A stretch of DNA of 64,000 bases from Ctena decussata (taxonomy: Eukaryota > Mollusca > Bivalvia > Lucinida > Lucinidae), in assembly GCA_963989385.1 (NCBI GenBank), contig OZ022509.1:75290667-75354666 (forward strand). Direction: 5' to 3'. The translations under genes and the position numbers were made by a program. Positions 1-11,332 of this stretch are shown one piece after another. Positions within the stretch are counted from its first letter, which is position 1, and every line of letters starts with the position of its first letter. The notes under the pieces are model-generated. The model had not been told where the DNA came from and did no database searches. It was given only the letters and a program-made list of their open reading frames with translations.

Positions 1-125
1 CAAGGCAATTGTGAAACTAACCGTTTCATAAATTAAATCCACGACGTAAACCCCTTCATGTAAAAGAAACTGTGTTTGCTTTCACTTACAAATAGAAACT
101 CAGTAGGAAATTGAAATCGTTAGAG

Positions 126-402
126 AGGGTGGTTGGGTGGTGCGGTGGTGCTGGGTGTAACTTCCAATCCCTGGGCGTCCTACTGATTTGGATAATAATA
201 GTGCAAGGGCCTACTGTACTTGCAGTAGGTGCGTCCTACTGATTTGAATAATAATAGTGCAAGGGCCTACTGTACTTGCAGTAGGTGCGGATGGGGTTGT
301 CTATTCATTTCTCTTCTCTTTCTCCCTCTCTATTGGAGACGGCCCAATATAGACGGAAATACTGTCTCAAAGGGCCCTTAAACCCCAAAAACAATCAATC
401 AA
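126..402 (+). repeat. CAAT-tailed short interspersed repeat (family R), copy 1
   Basis: Defining copy of the commonest short repeat in the window. It opens with a GGTGGTTGGGTGGTGC-type head, then a conserved core (CAAGGGCCTACTG ... CAGTAGGTGCGG), a pyrimidine-rich stretch, a conserved 3' block GGAGACGGCCC ... GTCTCAAAGGGCC that can fold as a hairpin, and a CAATCAAT tail. This copy has a 56-bp internal duplication (second unit from 231). No pol III B box is visible, so it is not obviously tRNA-derived; the short tandem tail suggests a non-autonomous retroelement. The family is recognised by recurrence in the window, not by a database match. Confidence 0.75.
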
Positions 403-504
403 TTATGAAATCGTAAGAAGTTTTAGGAGTGTGACTTTTTTTTAGCACTTATCATCTTGCCGTATGAGGAGAATGATTATAAAGCCGTTTTGAATGAGTT
501 ACAA

Positions 505-680
505 ATCAATTGTGACAGGCACCCCGGGAGAAAGAAGAGAGAAATGATAGACGAGAGAAAAATGTCCAAACAACCCCCACACGCACAGTTGGCCCTTTCC
601 CTACTATTATCCATATCAGTAGGACGACCCGGCACTGGAAGTCATGCGCAGCACCATCGAACCACCCGACCGCCCCTAAA
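505..680 (-). repeat. Family R repeat, copy 2
   Basis: Reverse-oriented copy lacking the 3' hairpin block. Its head lies at the right end (complement of ACCACCCGACCGCCCC). The long open frames here are by-products of the repeat. Confidence 0.6.
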
Positions 681-699
681 ATTTTACATTCAGCAGTGC

Positions 700-965
700 A
701 TGAAATATGGGTCACAGGTCAAAATAAGTGCAACAATCCTGTAGATCAACCTATACCGGGTTTGATGATTGTAGGTATCACTGACTGAGAGATATGGACC
801 AGTATGTATACTAGGGTTGATGCAAGTTTTACGTAAAATTTTACTAAGTCAGCAGAGCATAAAAATAGGGCAAAGGTCAAAATAAGTGCAAGATACCTCT
901 AAGAAGAAACTTTATATCAGGTTTGATGAGTGTAGGTATCATAGATTGAGAATAATGGACATGAA
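700..965 (+). repeat. Degenerate ~160 bp direct duplication
   Basis: The string GGTCAAAATAAGTGCAA followed by GGTTTGATGA(T/G)TGTAGGTATCA occurs near 717-780 and again near 872-940. The two halves are diverged. They abut the Ty3/Gypsy pol remnant and their origin is unknown. Confidence 0.5.
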
Positions 966-1056
966 CGTCAGGGTCGGACGTAATTGTGGACGGACGGAAA
1001 ATGAACTCCTATATAGCACCTTGTTAAAACAGGTGCGGCAAAATAATCTGGGTACA

Positions 1057-1432
1057 CTTAAACGAGAAGATCAAAAAGTATTCTCAGGTGTGGGCTGTCT
1101 AGAGAAGCCATACAAAATAATGATTGATCCTACGGTCACGCAAGTTGTCAATCCACCCAGGAAAAAATACCTGTAGCGTTACGTAAAAGGGTGAAAAACC
1201 CCTCTTATTGACATAGAAAATGATGGTGTGATTCGAAAAGTGGATGAACCTACGGACTTGGTGAAATCTGTTGTCATAGTAGGAAAACCCAACAAAAAGC
1301 TTAGAATTTGTCTCGATCCGAGAAATCGGAACACTGCAGTCAAACGGGAACATTTTGAGTTACCTACGATAGAGAGAATTACGCGCAGAATGTAAAGTGC
1401 AAAAATATTTTTCAAACTTAGACAGAAATAAC
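1057..1432 (+). pseudogene. Ty3/Gypsy pol remnant: start of reverse transcriptase
   Basis: Frames on the plus strand give peptides typical of the N-terminal part of Ty3/Gypsy reverse transcriptase: VFSGVGCL, an IDPTV...PPRK block, GVIRKVDEPTD, and KPNKKLRICLDPRN followed by HFELPTIERI. These correspond to the family's template-grip and finger regions. The frame is broken by stops just after 1173 and again near 1190 and 1393, so the gene is dead. The continuation of the same domain appears only after the tandem array, at 2496. The family is known to encode a polyprotein in the order protease, RT, RNase H, integrase; only RT and integrase pieces are visible here. Confidence 0.75.
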
Positions 1433-1451
1433 TCTAACTGGCAATTGAAAT

Positions 1452-2494
1452 TAAAATTAAAATCTTAAAAAGTTCCTTCAAGAGCAGAGAATACATCTAG
1501 AATAATAGTCTAAATCGATCTCAAATTTAAGATTTCTCAGAATCTATCCCCTGATCTCAAAGGATGTAAATGAAATATAATCTGCACTATGGATGATGTA
1601 CGGGGAGACTTTTTACGGCCTCCACACGGCACAACACCAGCTGCAGTGAGGTAAAATTAAAATCTTAAAAAGTTCCTTCAAGAGCAGAGAATACATACAG
1701 ATATAGGAACGTGGGCCAGACTACGCAGTTTCGGCTAATAAAGCCTCGTCAGTGACCCTGACAATATCTGGTACGAAACCAGAAAAAAGCAAACTGTAAT
1801 TTCTTAATTTGAATTGGGCAGTCGATTCAAAGACTGATTCGTTTCAAAAGGATCCAAATAATATAAAAGACGATGATCTAGAATAATAGTCTAAATCGAT
1901 CTCAAATTTTAGATTTCTCAGAATCTATCCCCTGATCTCAAAGGATGTAAATGAAATATAATCTGCACTATGGATGATGTACGGGGAGACTTTTTACGGC
2001 CTCCACACGGCACAACACCAGCTGCAGTGAGGTAAAATTAAAATCTTAAAAAGTTCCTTCAAGAGCAGAGAATACATCTAGAATAATAGTCTAAATCGAT
2101 CTCAAATTTTAGATTTCTCAGAATCTATCCCCTGATCTCAAAGGATGTAAAGAAATATAATCTGCACTATGGATGATGTACGGGGAGACTTTTTACGGCC
2201 TCCACACGGCACAACACCAGCTGCAGTGAGGTAAAATTAAAATCTTAAAAAGTTCCTTCAAGAGCAGAGAATACATACAGAAATAGGAACATGGGCCAGA
2301 CTACGCAGTTTCGGCTAATAAAGCCTCGTCAGTGACCCTGACAATATCTGGTACGAAGCCAGAAAAAAGCAAACTGTAATTTCTTAATTTGAATTGGGCA
2401 GTCGATTCAAAGACTGATTCGTTTCAAAAGGATCAAAATAATATAAAAGACGATGATCTAGAATAATAGTCTAAATCGATCTCAAATTTTAGAT
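1452..2494. repeat. Higher-order tandem array (U-V-U-U-V) inside the RT pseudogene
   Basis: Two unit types alternate. U (about 200 bp) starts TCTAGAATAATAGTC and ends AGCAGAGAATACAT. V (about 180 bp) starts ACAGA(T/A)ATAGGAAC and ends AAAGACGATGA. Order: tail of U (1452-1496), U (1497-1694), V (1695-1876), U (1877-2078), U (2079-2274), V (2275-2456), start of U (2457-2494). Copies are nearly identical, so the amplification is young relative to the surrounding dead pol gene. Confidence 0.85.
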
Positions 2495-2495
2495 T

Positions 2496-2954
2496 ACCCT
2501 GCAAGTCAGTTACCTACAACTTTCAATACCCATTATGGAAGGTACTGTTACTTAAAAACTCCCTTTGGAATAAAATGTGCCCAAGAAGTGCATCAAAAAA
2601 GGATCTCACAGTTGTTAGGGGACATTTAGGGTGTTGGAACTGATAAAGATGATATTTTAATATGGGGTAGATCAAAAGAAGAGCATGGTCAGCAATAGCA
2701 AATGGCGATAAAACGTTGTGAAGACATTGGTTTAACTTTGAACAAAGACAAACGTGCCATAAGTACAAGTTCGGTGACCTATATTGGATATATACTTGCC
2801 GCAGATGCTGTGAAACCTGATGAAAGTAAGGTCAAGCCCATACTTGAAATGCCTGTCAACTGTCAATTATTTGGCAAAATTCGTGCCAGACAGGTCACAA
2901 GTTACAGAGAGTATTAGAATGCTGTTGAAACAGGATATAGAATTTAAGGTAGTT
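2496..2954 (+). pseudogene. Ty3/Gypsy pol remnant: palm and C-terminal part of reverse transcriptase
   Basis: Resumes the RT domain on the other side of the array: PTTFNTHYGRYCYL, KTPFGIKCAQEVHQ, then DDILIWG, which carries the catalytic aspartate pair, then an open stretch 2702-2850 with ...LTLNKDKRA...VTYIGYILAADAVKPDE. In another frame KFVPDRSQVTE and LLKQDIEFK follow, the usual end of the RT domain. At least one frameshift (near 2860) and stops at about 2628 and 2697 inactivate it. RNase H is not seen after 2954. Confidence 0.8.
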
Positions 2955-4010
2955 CGTTACCTTTGTCGCATTTCATGAAAAAAATCGCCGATATCAGGGA
3001 ATTTGATGAAACTTGTTCGGTTCGTTGTCTAACATGTCTAGTGTTTTTAACTGTATTCATTTGTCATGTAGTTTATTTTATTTCACCATGAAGCGCCACC
3101 TAGCGGCAGTATGTCATTTTAGAGAAAATCCGCCTGTATAGGGTTACAAGTTTGTAACATTTAGGCCAGCCCCTTCGCAAATCTTCTCTTTTAACACCTG
3201 TTTATTGCTTGTTAAATTACTTCAATATTTATTTTGGTAACGAACCAAACAGGGCTGAAAATAAAACCTTTACCATAGTAACCAACATTATTTTGACGTC
3301 AGGAAAGTGCTACCCTTCACAGATTAATGCGAGCTTATCTCAGAAAAACGCCCGGTAAGGCCATTTAAAAATGTCACTAAAATGCTCTTTACAGAGTTAC
3401 AAAACAGGTTTTGAAATAAAAAGAGGAGGTCATCGCGCAAAGAATTGGTGAAAAATCGGACTTTAGCGAAAAATTGCAAGAAAAAAATAAAGCTGCGCGT
3501 GCGACGTCACTCTGAAATATGTGTGACGTTCTTATAAAATTTCTGATTTTGTTGAAACATATCAAGACAAAATTAAATTAATACACCTCCAAATTGTCTG
3601 CCTTATTATACAATGGGAAGTTTAGTGACTTACTGTGTGCTTTCTTGGATGAAGTAGCCCTTCAAAGATGGGGTCTACAGACTCTACTCGAAAATCAAAG
3701 AATAAAATGACGCTGAATCAACGTTAATCCAACATTGATTCAACGCTGTTTGCCCGCTAACTGCTTATAAATCGGCCGAGAAGAAGCATAACACCGATGA
3801 TGAAGAAATATTAATTATTGTAAGTAAAAGTTCTCTAGTTTCAATTAAAAATTAAAACGTTACATACAATACAAATGAGTACAATCTATAAAATATCTGG
3901 CATACCGGTATTTACAAAATTAATCATGCCCCGTACATATGAGAGACATCGCGAGCAGTAAGTTAATTCGGTCTGTGAATCAATGCAGACGGACAAGTGT
4001 TGACATTTTC
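2955..4010. other. No gene recognised; one MITE fragment
   Basis: AT-rich sequence without a convincing frame. A fragment resembling the CCAGCAGGCA MITE family (paired AACGTTGATTC-like arms) lies at 3710-3762. A short palindromic CGCCACCTAGCGGC lies near 3093. Confidence 0.5.
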
Positions 4011-4016
4011 AGCTGT

Positions 4017-5012
4017 ATATGTTCTGCGCAAAGTAGGAATCGGTAAATTCCGGAATTGTCCTGCGCAAAGTAGGAATTCTCACTTTGTGTTACAATTCCG
4101 GAATTGTAACGGTACAATTCTAGAATTGCGCAAGGGAGTTAGTGGTTTATCGAACAGGTAAATGTGTCTGTGCAAAGTGGGAAACTTTAGGACAAAGTGG
4201 GAATCGAATATTCATTTGATTCGAGTAACAGGGTATTGACTTTTAAATGAGGAATAATCTGTATTTTTGACAAAATTGCGGCCTCATACAAAGATTTTTT
4301 TCGGGTTTTGGCTAATACAGGAGGACGACAAGCTCATATGATCAACTCTATCCAGAGTTTTGAGCAGTTGAACATATGCTGCAGACACATGTAGATGTGC
4401 ATGTGCCTTTTGAAAAGTAAAACATTTGTTTGACAAAATTACGGCATTTGAAACTTAGAAATTTGTAGGTAATGGCTAATACTGGATGACAAATTTATAT
4501 AATCAACTCCAAAGTTGTGCGCGACCAATTTGAAACTTTATATAAATGTTATAGATATATACAATTACTGTGCATGTGCTTTCTGGGAAAAAAAGTTATT
4601 TCGACTGTCTTCCAGAACTAAGAAATATTTCCGATAAGGGTGACTTAGGATAACGAATTGGTGTAATCAATTTCTTCCACAGTTTAAAAGAAAAGTTTTG
4701 AAACTTTGTACAAATGTAAGAGACATATAGCAAGTTGTTTTCGGTGCTCATACATTCTGTTCTGGCAGAATTATAATAATAAAAAATATATAAAAAATGA
4801 CCATATCAAACGAATAAATGCAAACATATATTTGTTAACCGCACGAACATCTTCATTATTCTCACTTTGTCCCGATTCTCACTTTGCGCAGAGACAATTC
4901 CGGAATTGTTTTGCGCAAGGTAAGAATTCCCACTTTGCGCAACAAAGTGAGAATTCCTACTTTGCGCAGGACAATTCCGGAATTGTACCGATTCCTACTT
5001 TGCGCAGAACAT
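4017..5012. mobile_element. Non-autonomous DNA transposon with long subterminal inverted repeats
   Basis: The left end (ATGTTCTGCGCAAAGTAGGA...) is repeated in inverse at 4945-5012 with near identity over more than 60 bp. Both ends are built from iterations of a TGCGCAAAGTRGGAAT-type motif alternating with the 16-bp palindrome ACAATTCCGGAATTGT. Flanks suggest a TA duplication. No transposase frame lies inside; open frames at 4706-5185 are made of the repeats. The iterated motif resembles transposase-binding sites, which is inference. Confidence 0.75.
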
Positions 5013-5207
5013 ATATATTTTCATGGGTCCATACATTATTTATATTATCAGCAAAACAATGTGCAGATGCACAGGTTGATCTGAATCTTCCCTGTCGTAA
5101 GGTGCCGTTTCACACGACGTCACACATACAAAACATCCTGAGTAAACATAATCTAAATATAAGTGAAAATAAAATAATTCTATAAAACATAATATTTTCT
5201 GCATAAT

Positions 5208-5590
5208 CAATTACCGTATGAATCATAACAAACGCCCCTGCTCTAATAAACGCCCCCTGACTATTTTCTAAAAAAACAAATGTTATATTAACTTGCATGA
5301 AAGCCTGGTTGCTTCTCTGATTGCGGTTGCTCTTTGAAACAGGGTCTACTCTTAAAGGAAAGAATTTGCTCCTAGAGTTGCAAGTTCTTTGCTTTAAGAG
5401 TTGACCCTTACTGAGAAGAAAGGCAAAAGTATAGTGGAGTTCGTTCCTCTGAAAGTATTTCCATTCACAGTTACTGCTTATTGAAGGTATTTTGGCAGTG
5501 GCTGAGTTACTACACTTTAGACCCTAAATCACGCCCCATTTCCAAAAATGCAACGCCCCCGGGGCATTAAATAGGAAAAATACGGTAGTT
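5208..5590. mobile_element. MITE with ACCGTAT ... ATACGGT termini
   Basis: Terminal inverted repeats ACCGTAT/ATACGGT with inner arms AACGCCCC near 5230 and 5550 (GGGGCATT). The interior carries a nested ~90 bp palindromic repeat (5341-5430) with arms TCTACTCTTAAAGGAAAG / TTTAAGAGTTGACC. Relatives of the nested repeat lie at about 6165-6245 and 54403-54488. No coding capacity. Confidence 0.6.
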
Positions 5591-5777
5591 TGGGGTCCGA
5601 GGGTACTGCAGATAATGTGAATATTTTGGTGAATAGGTACTTTTCCAGGGTGTAGAAATCTGCCTAATTTATTTCGCCACTTTTCTCAATTCGAGTTAAC
5701 TCTTAAAGAAAAGAATTTTCTCCTCTAGGAAAATGGCGAAAATGTTGAGCAGGTGTACCCACTCAGCTTACGCTGTT

Positions 5778-5992
5778 GTTGTTGTTTTGGGTTTTACGGC
5801 CCTCTGAGACAGTATTTCAGTCTATATCGGGCCGTCTCCCAGCTGAGAGAGGGAGAAAGAAAACAGAAATGACGTGAGAAAAATATCCAAACACCCCCAT
5901 CCGCACCTACTGCGAGGCCAACTTTTAGTCTAATCAGTAGGACGCTACTGCAATGAAAGTTACCGAGCACCATTGCCCGACCCGACCACTCC
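5778..5992 (-). repeat. Family R repeat, copy 3
   Basis: Reverse-oriented copy that keeps the 3' hairpin block (GGCCCTCTGAGACAG ... GGGCCGTCTCCC) at its left end and the CACC-rich head at the right. Confidence 0.7.
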
Positions 5993-6308
5993 ATCAGCTT
6001 TCGTAAACCCCGAAGTACAGAAAAACGCGTTCTATCAGCCAGTGTTCTTGTAGACATTGGCGCGATGAGAGTTAAACGTGAATGTCTACAACTCCATATT
6101 TTCCAACCATTTTTACAAAGGGAAACAACTTTTGTGACTTCATGTTTGCTTCGCTGGACAAAACTCGGATCTACCCTTAAAGGAAAGAATTGCTTCAAGA
6201 GGAGCAAATGCTTTCCTTGAAGATTTGATCCCCATTTTAAAGGGACATAAAAATGAAAATGAAAAAGTTGCTTCTGCTTCCCCAGAAAGTGTTCCGATTC
6301 ATATAAAA

Positions 6309-6533
6309 TTGGGCCGTGACATGACAAAACCAAAAAAGTGGCATGAGCGCCCAGCAAAGACTCAGATCAGCCTGGACATCCGCCCAGTCTGATCAGTCTT
6401 GCGCTCAAGGAGTAGCTAAGGGTCTAAGCTACCTCCATGCTGATATCGGATACTCTGATCAACCCAGGCTGATCTGAGTCTTCGCTGGGCGCACATGCCA
6501 CTTTGTTGCTTTTGTCGTGTCGCGGCTCATTAA
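6309..6533. mobile_element. Palindromic MITE (family P), full copy
   Basis: The two halves are inverted copies of each other. The left end reads GCCGTGACATGACAAAACC...GCGCCCAGC and the right end is the complement (GCTGGGCGCAC ... TTTTGTCGTGTCGCGGCTC), with CAGATCAGCCTGG arms. The transcript would be a long hairpin. Other copies in the window are full or half length. Confidence 0.75.
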
Positions 6534-7056
6534 TACTTTTTGCGACTTTTACCCTATTAACTATACAAAACCTGGAGAAAAATAAAGTATTGCATTACAA
6601 AACAAGACTTGTCAGCGTACAGGAAGGCTCGCCTGACATACCGTCTTGAACATCACCATGGTAGGTTTATAAGTTCAGTACGTCCTACAATAAAACCATG
6701 ATTCCACAGCACGGAATTTTAGTGAGTCTTGGGACTCTCAACAATAAAAATTGTGAGGGGAAGATTTAAAAACCGTATTTCTTCGTTTATAAGATGAAGA
6801 TTTTTTTCCCTTCTAACACGATCCCAAAAAATCGAGACGGATCTATATTTTTGGGGATATTTTGAAGGGCAAACCCCATCTTATAGCAGAATTTCTTAAG
6901 ATTGATTTAGATGTTTGGGGTCAATCTAGAGATGGAAACCCCCTGTTTTCTGCCGAATAAACGTTATATGAAACGGCGGGACACACAGGTAACAAAATCT
7001 CTGATCTGCTGATACCTCTAATACCGTTCGAATATCACCAGTGGCAGGTTATAATT

Positions 7057-7140
7057 GAGCCGCGACCCGACAAAACCAACAAAGTGGCATGTGCGCAAAG
7101 CGAAGACTCAGATCAGCTTGGGCATCCGTTCGTCCGGTGT
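7057..7140. mobile_element. Family P MITE, left half only
   Basis: Starts TTGAGCCGCGACCCGACAAA and breaks off after GGGCATCCG; the right half is missing. Confidence 0.6.
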
Positions 7141-8035
7141 TGCTAGTTAGTATGGCTGTGACCCTGCAAGGCTTGCACGTTATACAGCTGTAGTACGTTA
7201 AAAATCGAACAGATTTATGTGCATACAATACCATGTTTTTTAATGCCGTATTAGGTTATTTCTATCCTCCTGGAGTGCACATTGTAAAATTCAGTTTTAA
7301 GAAAAAAGAAAAGTATTATAGACATTTCCACGTTAAAATAATAGAAACATCTATTTCGAGTATACAGTAGAGAATTGATAAGACTACGCAACGTTTCAAA
7401 ACTGACGAAGAGTTTATAACGTTACGTGTCGCTGACCTTCGTCGCTTAATATATATTTTTTCTTTCAGATGAATTTTCCATAAATACTTTACGCGATCAC
7501 CCTATATTTTTATTTGCATTTCTTATTCTACGAAATCCGCTCTTTATTTTCGTCCTAATTTTGTATAGTGTCGCCAGGCTCGTTTTGGAGAAATGTCTGC
7601 TTCAACAATTGAAGGGTTCGAACTTTTATAGCGTCAAAAGAGATACAGGTGCCAGGATTTAACGTTTTTAAGTAAAAAATGCTGTTCTTCACCATCGAAA
7701 TGTATATACCAAATAACAGAAAGATTAAAACACTGTTGATTGAGTGTTCTGAAAGCAAAATCCGACAGGGAATACGCAAGATATGGTACAAAACGTTAAT
7801 GTTTTGATAAGAAACATCGTATTACGTTAGATGGCGCATTAATATTAAACGAATACAGATTCCTCAAAACAAATAATACCATCAAAAGTGCAACATGTCA
7901 GAGTATATTTCAGGCAAGTTTCATCAAAATCCAAGGTATTTCGATTTTTTACCCATGACGTCGCCAAAGGTATCGAACTACGTTAAATGGAATTCCGCAC
8001 AAGAAGCTGCATCCAAATTCTCCCCCCTGTTTCAA
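7141..8035. other. No feature recognised
   Basis: AT-rich sequence with no convincing coding frame. It could include degraded RNase H or spacer of the Gypsy element, but nothing in it shows this. Confidence 0.4.
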
Positions 8036-8039
8036 AAGC

Positions 8040-8626
8040 ATTCTGATAGGCTCTGTAATTAGTGACACGTTTTGGCCAGGTATAAATGCTTAGATCAAGG
8101 ACTATGTATCAAAATGTGGAATATGCAATGAACACTAAAGTGCGAACCAGAAGGAACCGATGATTCCACCTACGAGTTCAGAGCTACCGTGGCAGGTAGC
8201 AGGCACTGATTTATATTCCTGGAATGGGAATTTATGTAATTATGTTTTAGTCATTGACTAGATGTCCAGGTACTTTGAAGTTGCAAAGTTTGAAAACATG
8301 AAGGCTTCCACTGTTATCAGTTACATGAAATCAATCTTTGTTCGTCATGGGATTCCACTTGAAGTATGCTCAGACAATGGTGGTTGTTATTCATCAGCAG
8401 AATTAAAAAACTTCGCTGAAACATGGGGATTTAAACACGTGACTTCTTCTCCTTATATGAGCCATTCAAATGGACAAGCAAAAATTTGTGTCAAAATCGT
8501 GAAAGGGATTCTTAACAAAGCAAATGCTCAAAACAAATTATCCATATTTAAGTATTTTGAACTATCATAATATTCCCATTAACAATCTCGCAAGGAGAAT
8601 AGAGAGATACGCCAGGGACAAAGCTT
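8040..8626 (+). pseudogene. Ty3/Gypsy integrase remnant (zinc-binding and catalytic core)
   Basis: Upstream frames read FWPGINA, then IKDYVSKCGICN (the CC pair of the HHCC zinc-binding region), then GTDLYSW with the first catalytic Asp. An open frame from 8262 to 8570 encodes SRYFEVAKFENM, then KSIFVRHGIP, CSDNGGCYSS (second catalytic Asp), and FKHVTSSPYMSHSNGQAK, the conserved core of retrotransposon integrases. Stops (TAG just before 8262, TAA at 8568) inactivate it. It continues after the SINE at 8917. It may belong to the same insertion as the RT remnant 5 kb upstream; the intervening sequence is mostly later repeats. Confidence 0.8.
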
Positions 8627-8639
8627 TACCTTACACGAT

Positions 8640-8915
8640 TTTGGTTGGTTGGTTGATTTGATGCTTAACGTCCACGGTAAACAACTAAGGTCATGTCGGG
8701 ACGGTCAGTTAACCTAACCACACTATTCCTGGGCAGGCTTAGACCTCCTAAGCGGTTAACCAGTACTAAGTGCACATACTTTCGCCAGTAACTGACAACT
8801 GCCCTTCTTGAATCAGCGGAAGGAGAAACGAAAGTATGTGGCCAGACCGGGATTCGAACCCAGGACCTCTGACTTACGAGTCAGGTGCCCTACCGATTGC
8901 GCTACCCGGCCCGGC
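8640..8915 (-). mobile_element. tRNA-derived SINE (Thr-like head), copy 1
   Basis: Minus-strand SINE of about 270 bp. The head is tRNA-like, with a 7-bp acceptor stem GCCGGAC/GTCTGGC, an A-box region and a perfect B box GGTTCGAATCC, with CGT in the anticodon position. The body ends GTTTACCGTGGACGTTAAGC followed by a TCAAATCAACCAA-type tail. A 13-bp target-site duplication TACCTTACACGAT flanks it exactly (8627-8639 and 8916-8928). It interrupts the integrase remnant, so it is younger than that gene's decay. Confidence 0.93.
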
Positions 8916-8916
8916 T

Positions 8917-9010
8917 ACCTTACACGATATGGGAGAGTTGTGAAAGTGCCTGTACGGTTCAAAGACTATGTCACCTAAGACATGTAAATAGAACAAAGAT
9001 CATGCTATAT
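8917..9010 (+). pseudogene. Continuation of the Gypsy integrase remnant after the SINE
   Basis: Begins in the duplicated target site and reads through GGGAGAGTTGTGAAAGTGCC and downstream, encoding V..VPVRFKDYV-like sequence in one frame. Short and decayed, assigned mainly by continuity across the SINE. Confidence 0.45.
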
Positions 9011-9228
9011 CTTGATAATGCATGCTTACGAAAGTGTTATGTCTGAACTTTGAAATAAACTGTTAAACACAATCTTAAGAAGGGGTTTATGAGGATAGAA
9101 ATCATTTGTTCCACTCGGTTTTAATCTTTATGCAAAAAACAGCACTCATAGCTTATCAGAAGAAATATGTATACTGAATGACTGTCTGGCACTACAGTTT
9201 AATCGCAGAAATGTTCAGTACTAAATAG

Positions 9229-9470
9229 TTTAAAGAGTAACTACACTTCAGGAACTGACTGAATCAGATCCCAAACCCTATCCCCAACTTCAAAGGGAAA
9301 GATTGACAAAGACATCCCAACAAACAAGAAATTACAAGTGATAAGCCGAGTCAGCAGCTCTTTCCCAAATAGGTGGCATCTCAGCTATCTTTATTGAACT
9401 AAATAACTTAGACCAACAGAAGGGTTACAACAGACTAAGCAAATTATACGGAAAAATTTAACAACTATTT
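9229..9470. repeat. Family Q repeat, copy 1
   Basis: Begins TTTAAAGAGTAACTACACTTC and is closely matched by 18652-18905. This copy lacks the 12-bp TCTTTACATTTA segment present in copy 2 near its 3' part. Neither copy contains a gene. The 10-bp AAAGAGTAAC start is mirrored by GTTACTCTTT in copy 2. Confidence 0.65.
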
Positions 9471-9726
9471 TTACCTATTTTCTATTTTTAGAAGGGTTAA
9501 AATGAGAACACAATAAATTAAACAGCACCAAACATTAAACAAATGCAACCTTTGTAGCTTTGCAAAGTAGCTTTGCTGTTCACTATATTTTATATTATTA
9601 ATAAATTAAAGAGAGACCCTGCTTCTCTCCTTTTTGAGATGTGGGTTCTCATTGTATTTGTCCCTGATCGTTGCCTGTCTATAGTTGGGGTGTTGGCGTG
9701 CTAAAAGCAATTTAATTTTGGGTGCT

Positions 9727-9997
9727 TTGGTTGGTTGATTTGGTGCTTAACGTCCACGGTAAACAACTATGGTCATGTCGGGACGGTCAGTTAACCTAAC
9801 CACACTATTCCTGGGCAGGCTTAGACCTCCTAAGCGGTTAACCAGTACTAAGTGCACATACTTTCGCCTGTAACTGACAACTGCCCTTCTTGAATCAGCG
9901 GAAGGAGAAACGAAAGTATGTGGCCAGACCGGGATTCGAACCCAGGACCTCTGACTTACGAGTCATGTGCCCTACCGATTGCGCTACCCGGCCCGGC
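9727..9997 (-). mobile_element. tRNA-derived SINE (Thr-like head), copy 2
   Basis: Same family and orientation as the copy at 8640. The flanking 14-bp duplication TAATTTTGGGTGCT (9713-9726 and 9998-10011) is perfect. The only clear difference in the tRNA-like head is one base in the anticodon arm (CATGTGCC instead of CAGGTGCC). Two copies only 0.8 kb apart have different target sites, so they inserted independently. Confidence 0.93.
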
Positions 9998-10089
9998 TAA
10001 TTTTGGGTGCTAAGTGATAAATCAGCTGATAAACATTATGTGAAAAAGTATCAAAATATACATTTACAAAGTTGTGATTCGAAATGCTT

Positions 10090-10335
10090 TCGATGGTGGT
10101 TGGGTAGTGCAATGGTGCTGGGTAAAACTTCCAGTGCCGGGGCGTCCTGACGATTCGGACGATAGTAGGGCAAGGGCCTACTGTACTTGCAGTAGGTGCG
10201 GGTTGGGGTTCAATGGGCGTTTTTTTTTCTCTGTCTATAATTTCTCTTCTTTCTCCCTTTACCTTTGGGAGACGGCTCGATATAAACCGAAATATTGTCT
10301 CAAAGGGCCGTTAAACCCAAGTCAATCAACCAACC
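10090..10335 (+). repeat. Family R repeat, copy 4
   Basis: Full-length copy with head, CAAGGGCCTACTG core, terminal hairpin block and a CAATCAACCAACC tail. A short core-only fragment follows at about 10460-10497. Confidence 0.75.
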
Positions 10336-10497
10336 AAAGAAATGCTTTTTCTTTAAATGCACGTTAGTGGTAATTTAGGGTGATTGATAATGTTCAACAA
10401 ACTACCGCTCTGTGGGCTGCAGGATGGCTCCTCGTGGCCCAAAGACTAAGTAATAAAAGAGCAAGGGCCTGCTGAAAATGCAGTAGGTGGGAGGCGA

Positions 10498-11332
10498 TAC
10501 AATTTTCGATAAATAATAAACACAGCGCTACAGAAATATTTTGAAATTGACAACGACAAAATGGCTACCGCGGCCATCAAGACAAAACACGTTTATGACT
10601 TTCAAAAGTATTTTGTGTCTGTGAAAAATTACTTGTGAATCATGCCAGTAGATGTAATGTATACGAGATCGGCGGGAACACCAAGACCCCATGATCACAC
10701 TTAAATTAGGTGTGGTAGGCGGCGTCTGAACTACTGTGTGAACCAAGAGTCAGCCAAGCGGACAGTCAGGCAGAGATTTAGTCAGACAGGCTGTCAGCCA
10801 GACGGAAGCAGACAGACAGACATGTGGTCCAGACAGACGCACAAACAATTTCAAGCCACGTAGAGTGTTCTGGTAATCAAGGCACTCCCGTAGATCTTTC
10901 AATGAGGAACGGCCACTAGAGTTTGCACAGCCGGCTACACATAGAAAACAAGCTTAAAAATATATTGATTAATGAATTTCGAATTGAGCTAACGAGATGA
11001 ATTTCAGAGTGATGAAAAGATTATTTGAATTCAGTTATTTAAGTAAACTTGGAAAAGTTTTCAGCTGGAGAATGAAATGAACCCAAACGTTAACCAAATT
11101 GGTCCGTTTTAGAACTTATTAAAAAAATATGAAGAAAAAATACTAGCTGCAAAGAAACTCGAAAAGGGGAGACGAGTATGTAAAGAAGACTCGATGACTG
11201 AAGTAAGGTAGCTTAGCTTCGGTCAAACCGAAACGGTGCGCATCAACGATAAGTGGACGAAGAAGAAAATTAGACTTGAGGCTTTAAATGCAAAAGATAT
11301 TATTTTAATATAGTTATGGAATAATTACAGAT
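10498..11332. other. No gene recognised; CAGACAG-rich stretch
   Basis: Contains a low-complexity CAGACAG/CAGCCAG stretch at about 10745-10830. The rest is AT-rich and shows nothing recognisable up to the target site of element A. Confidence 0.45.

Noticed and set aside
457..744. 95-codon open frame
   Set aside because: It runs through a reverse-oriented family R repeat, and other R copies are not open in the same frame.
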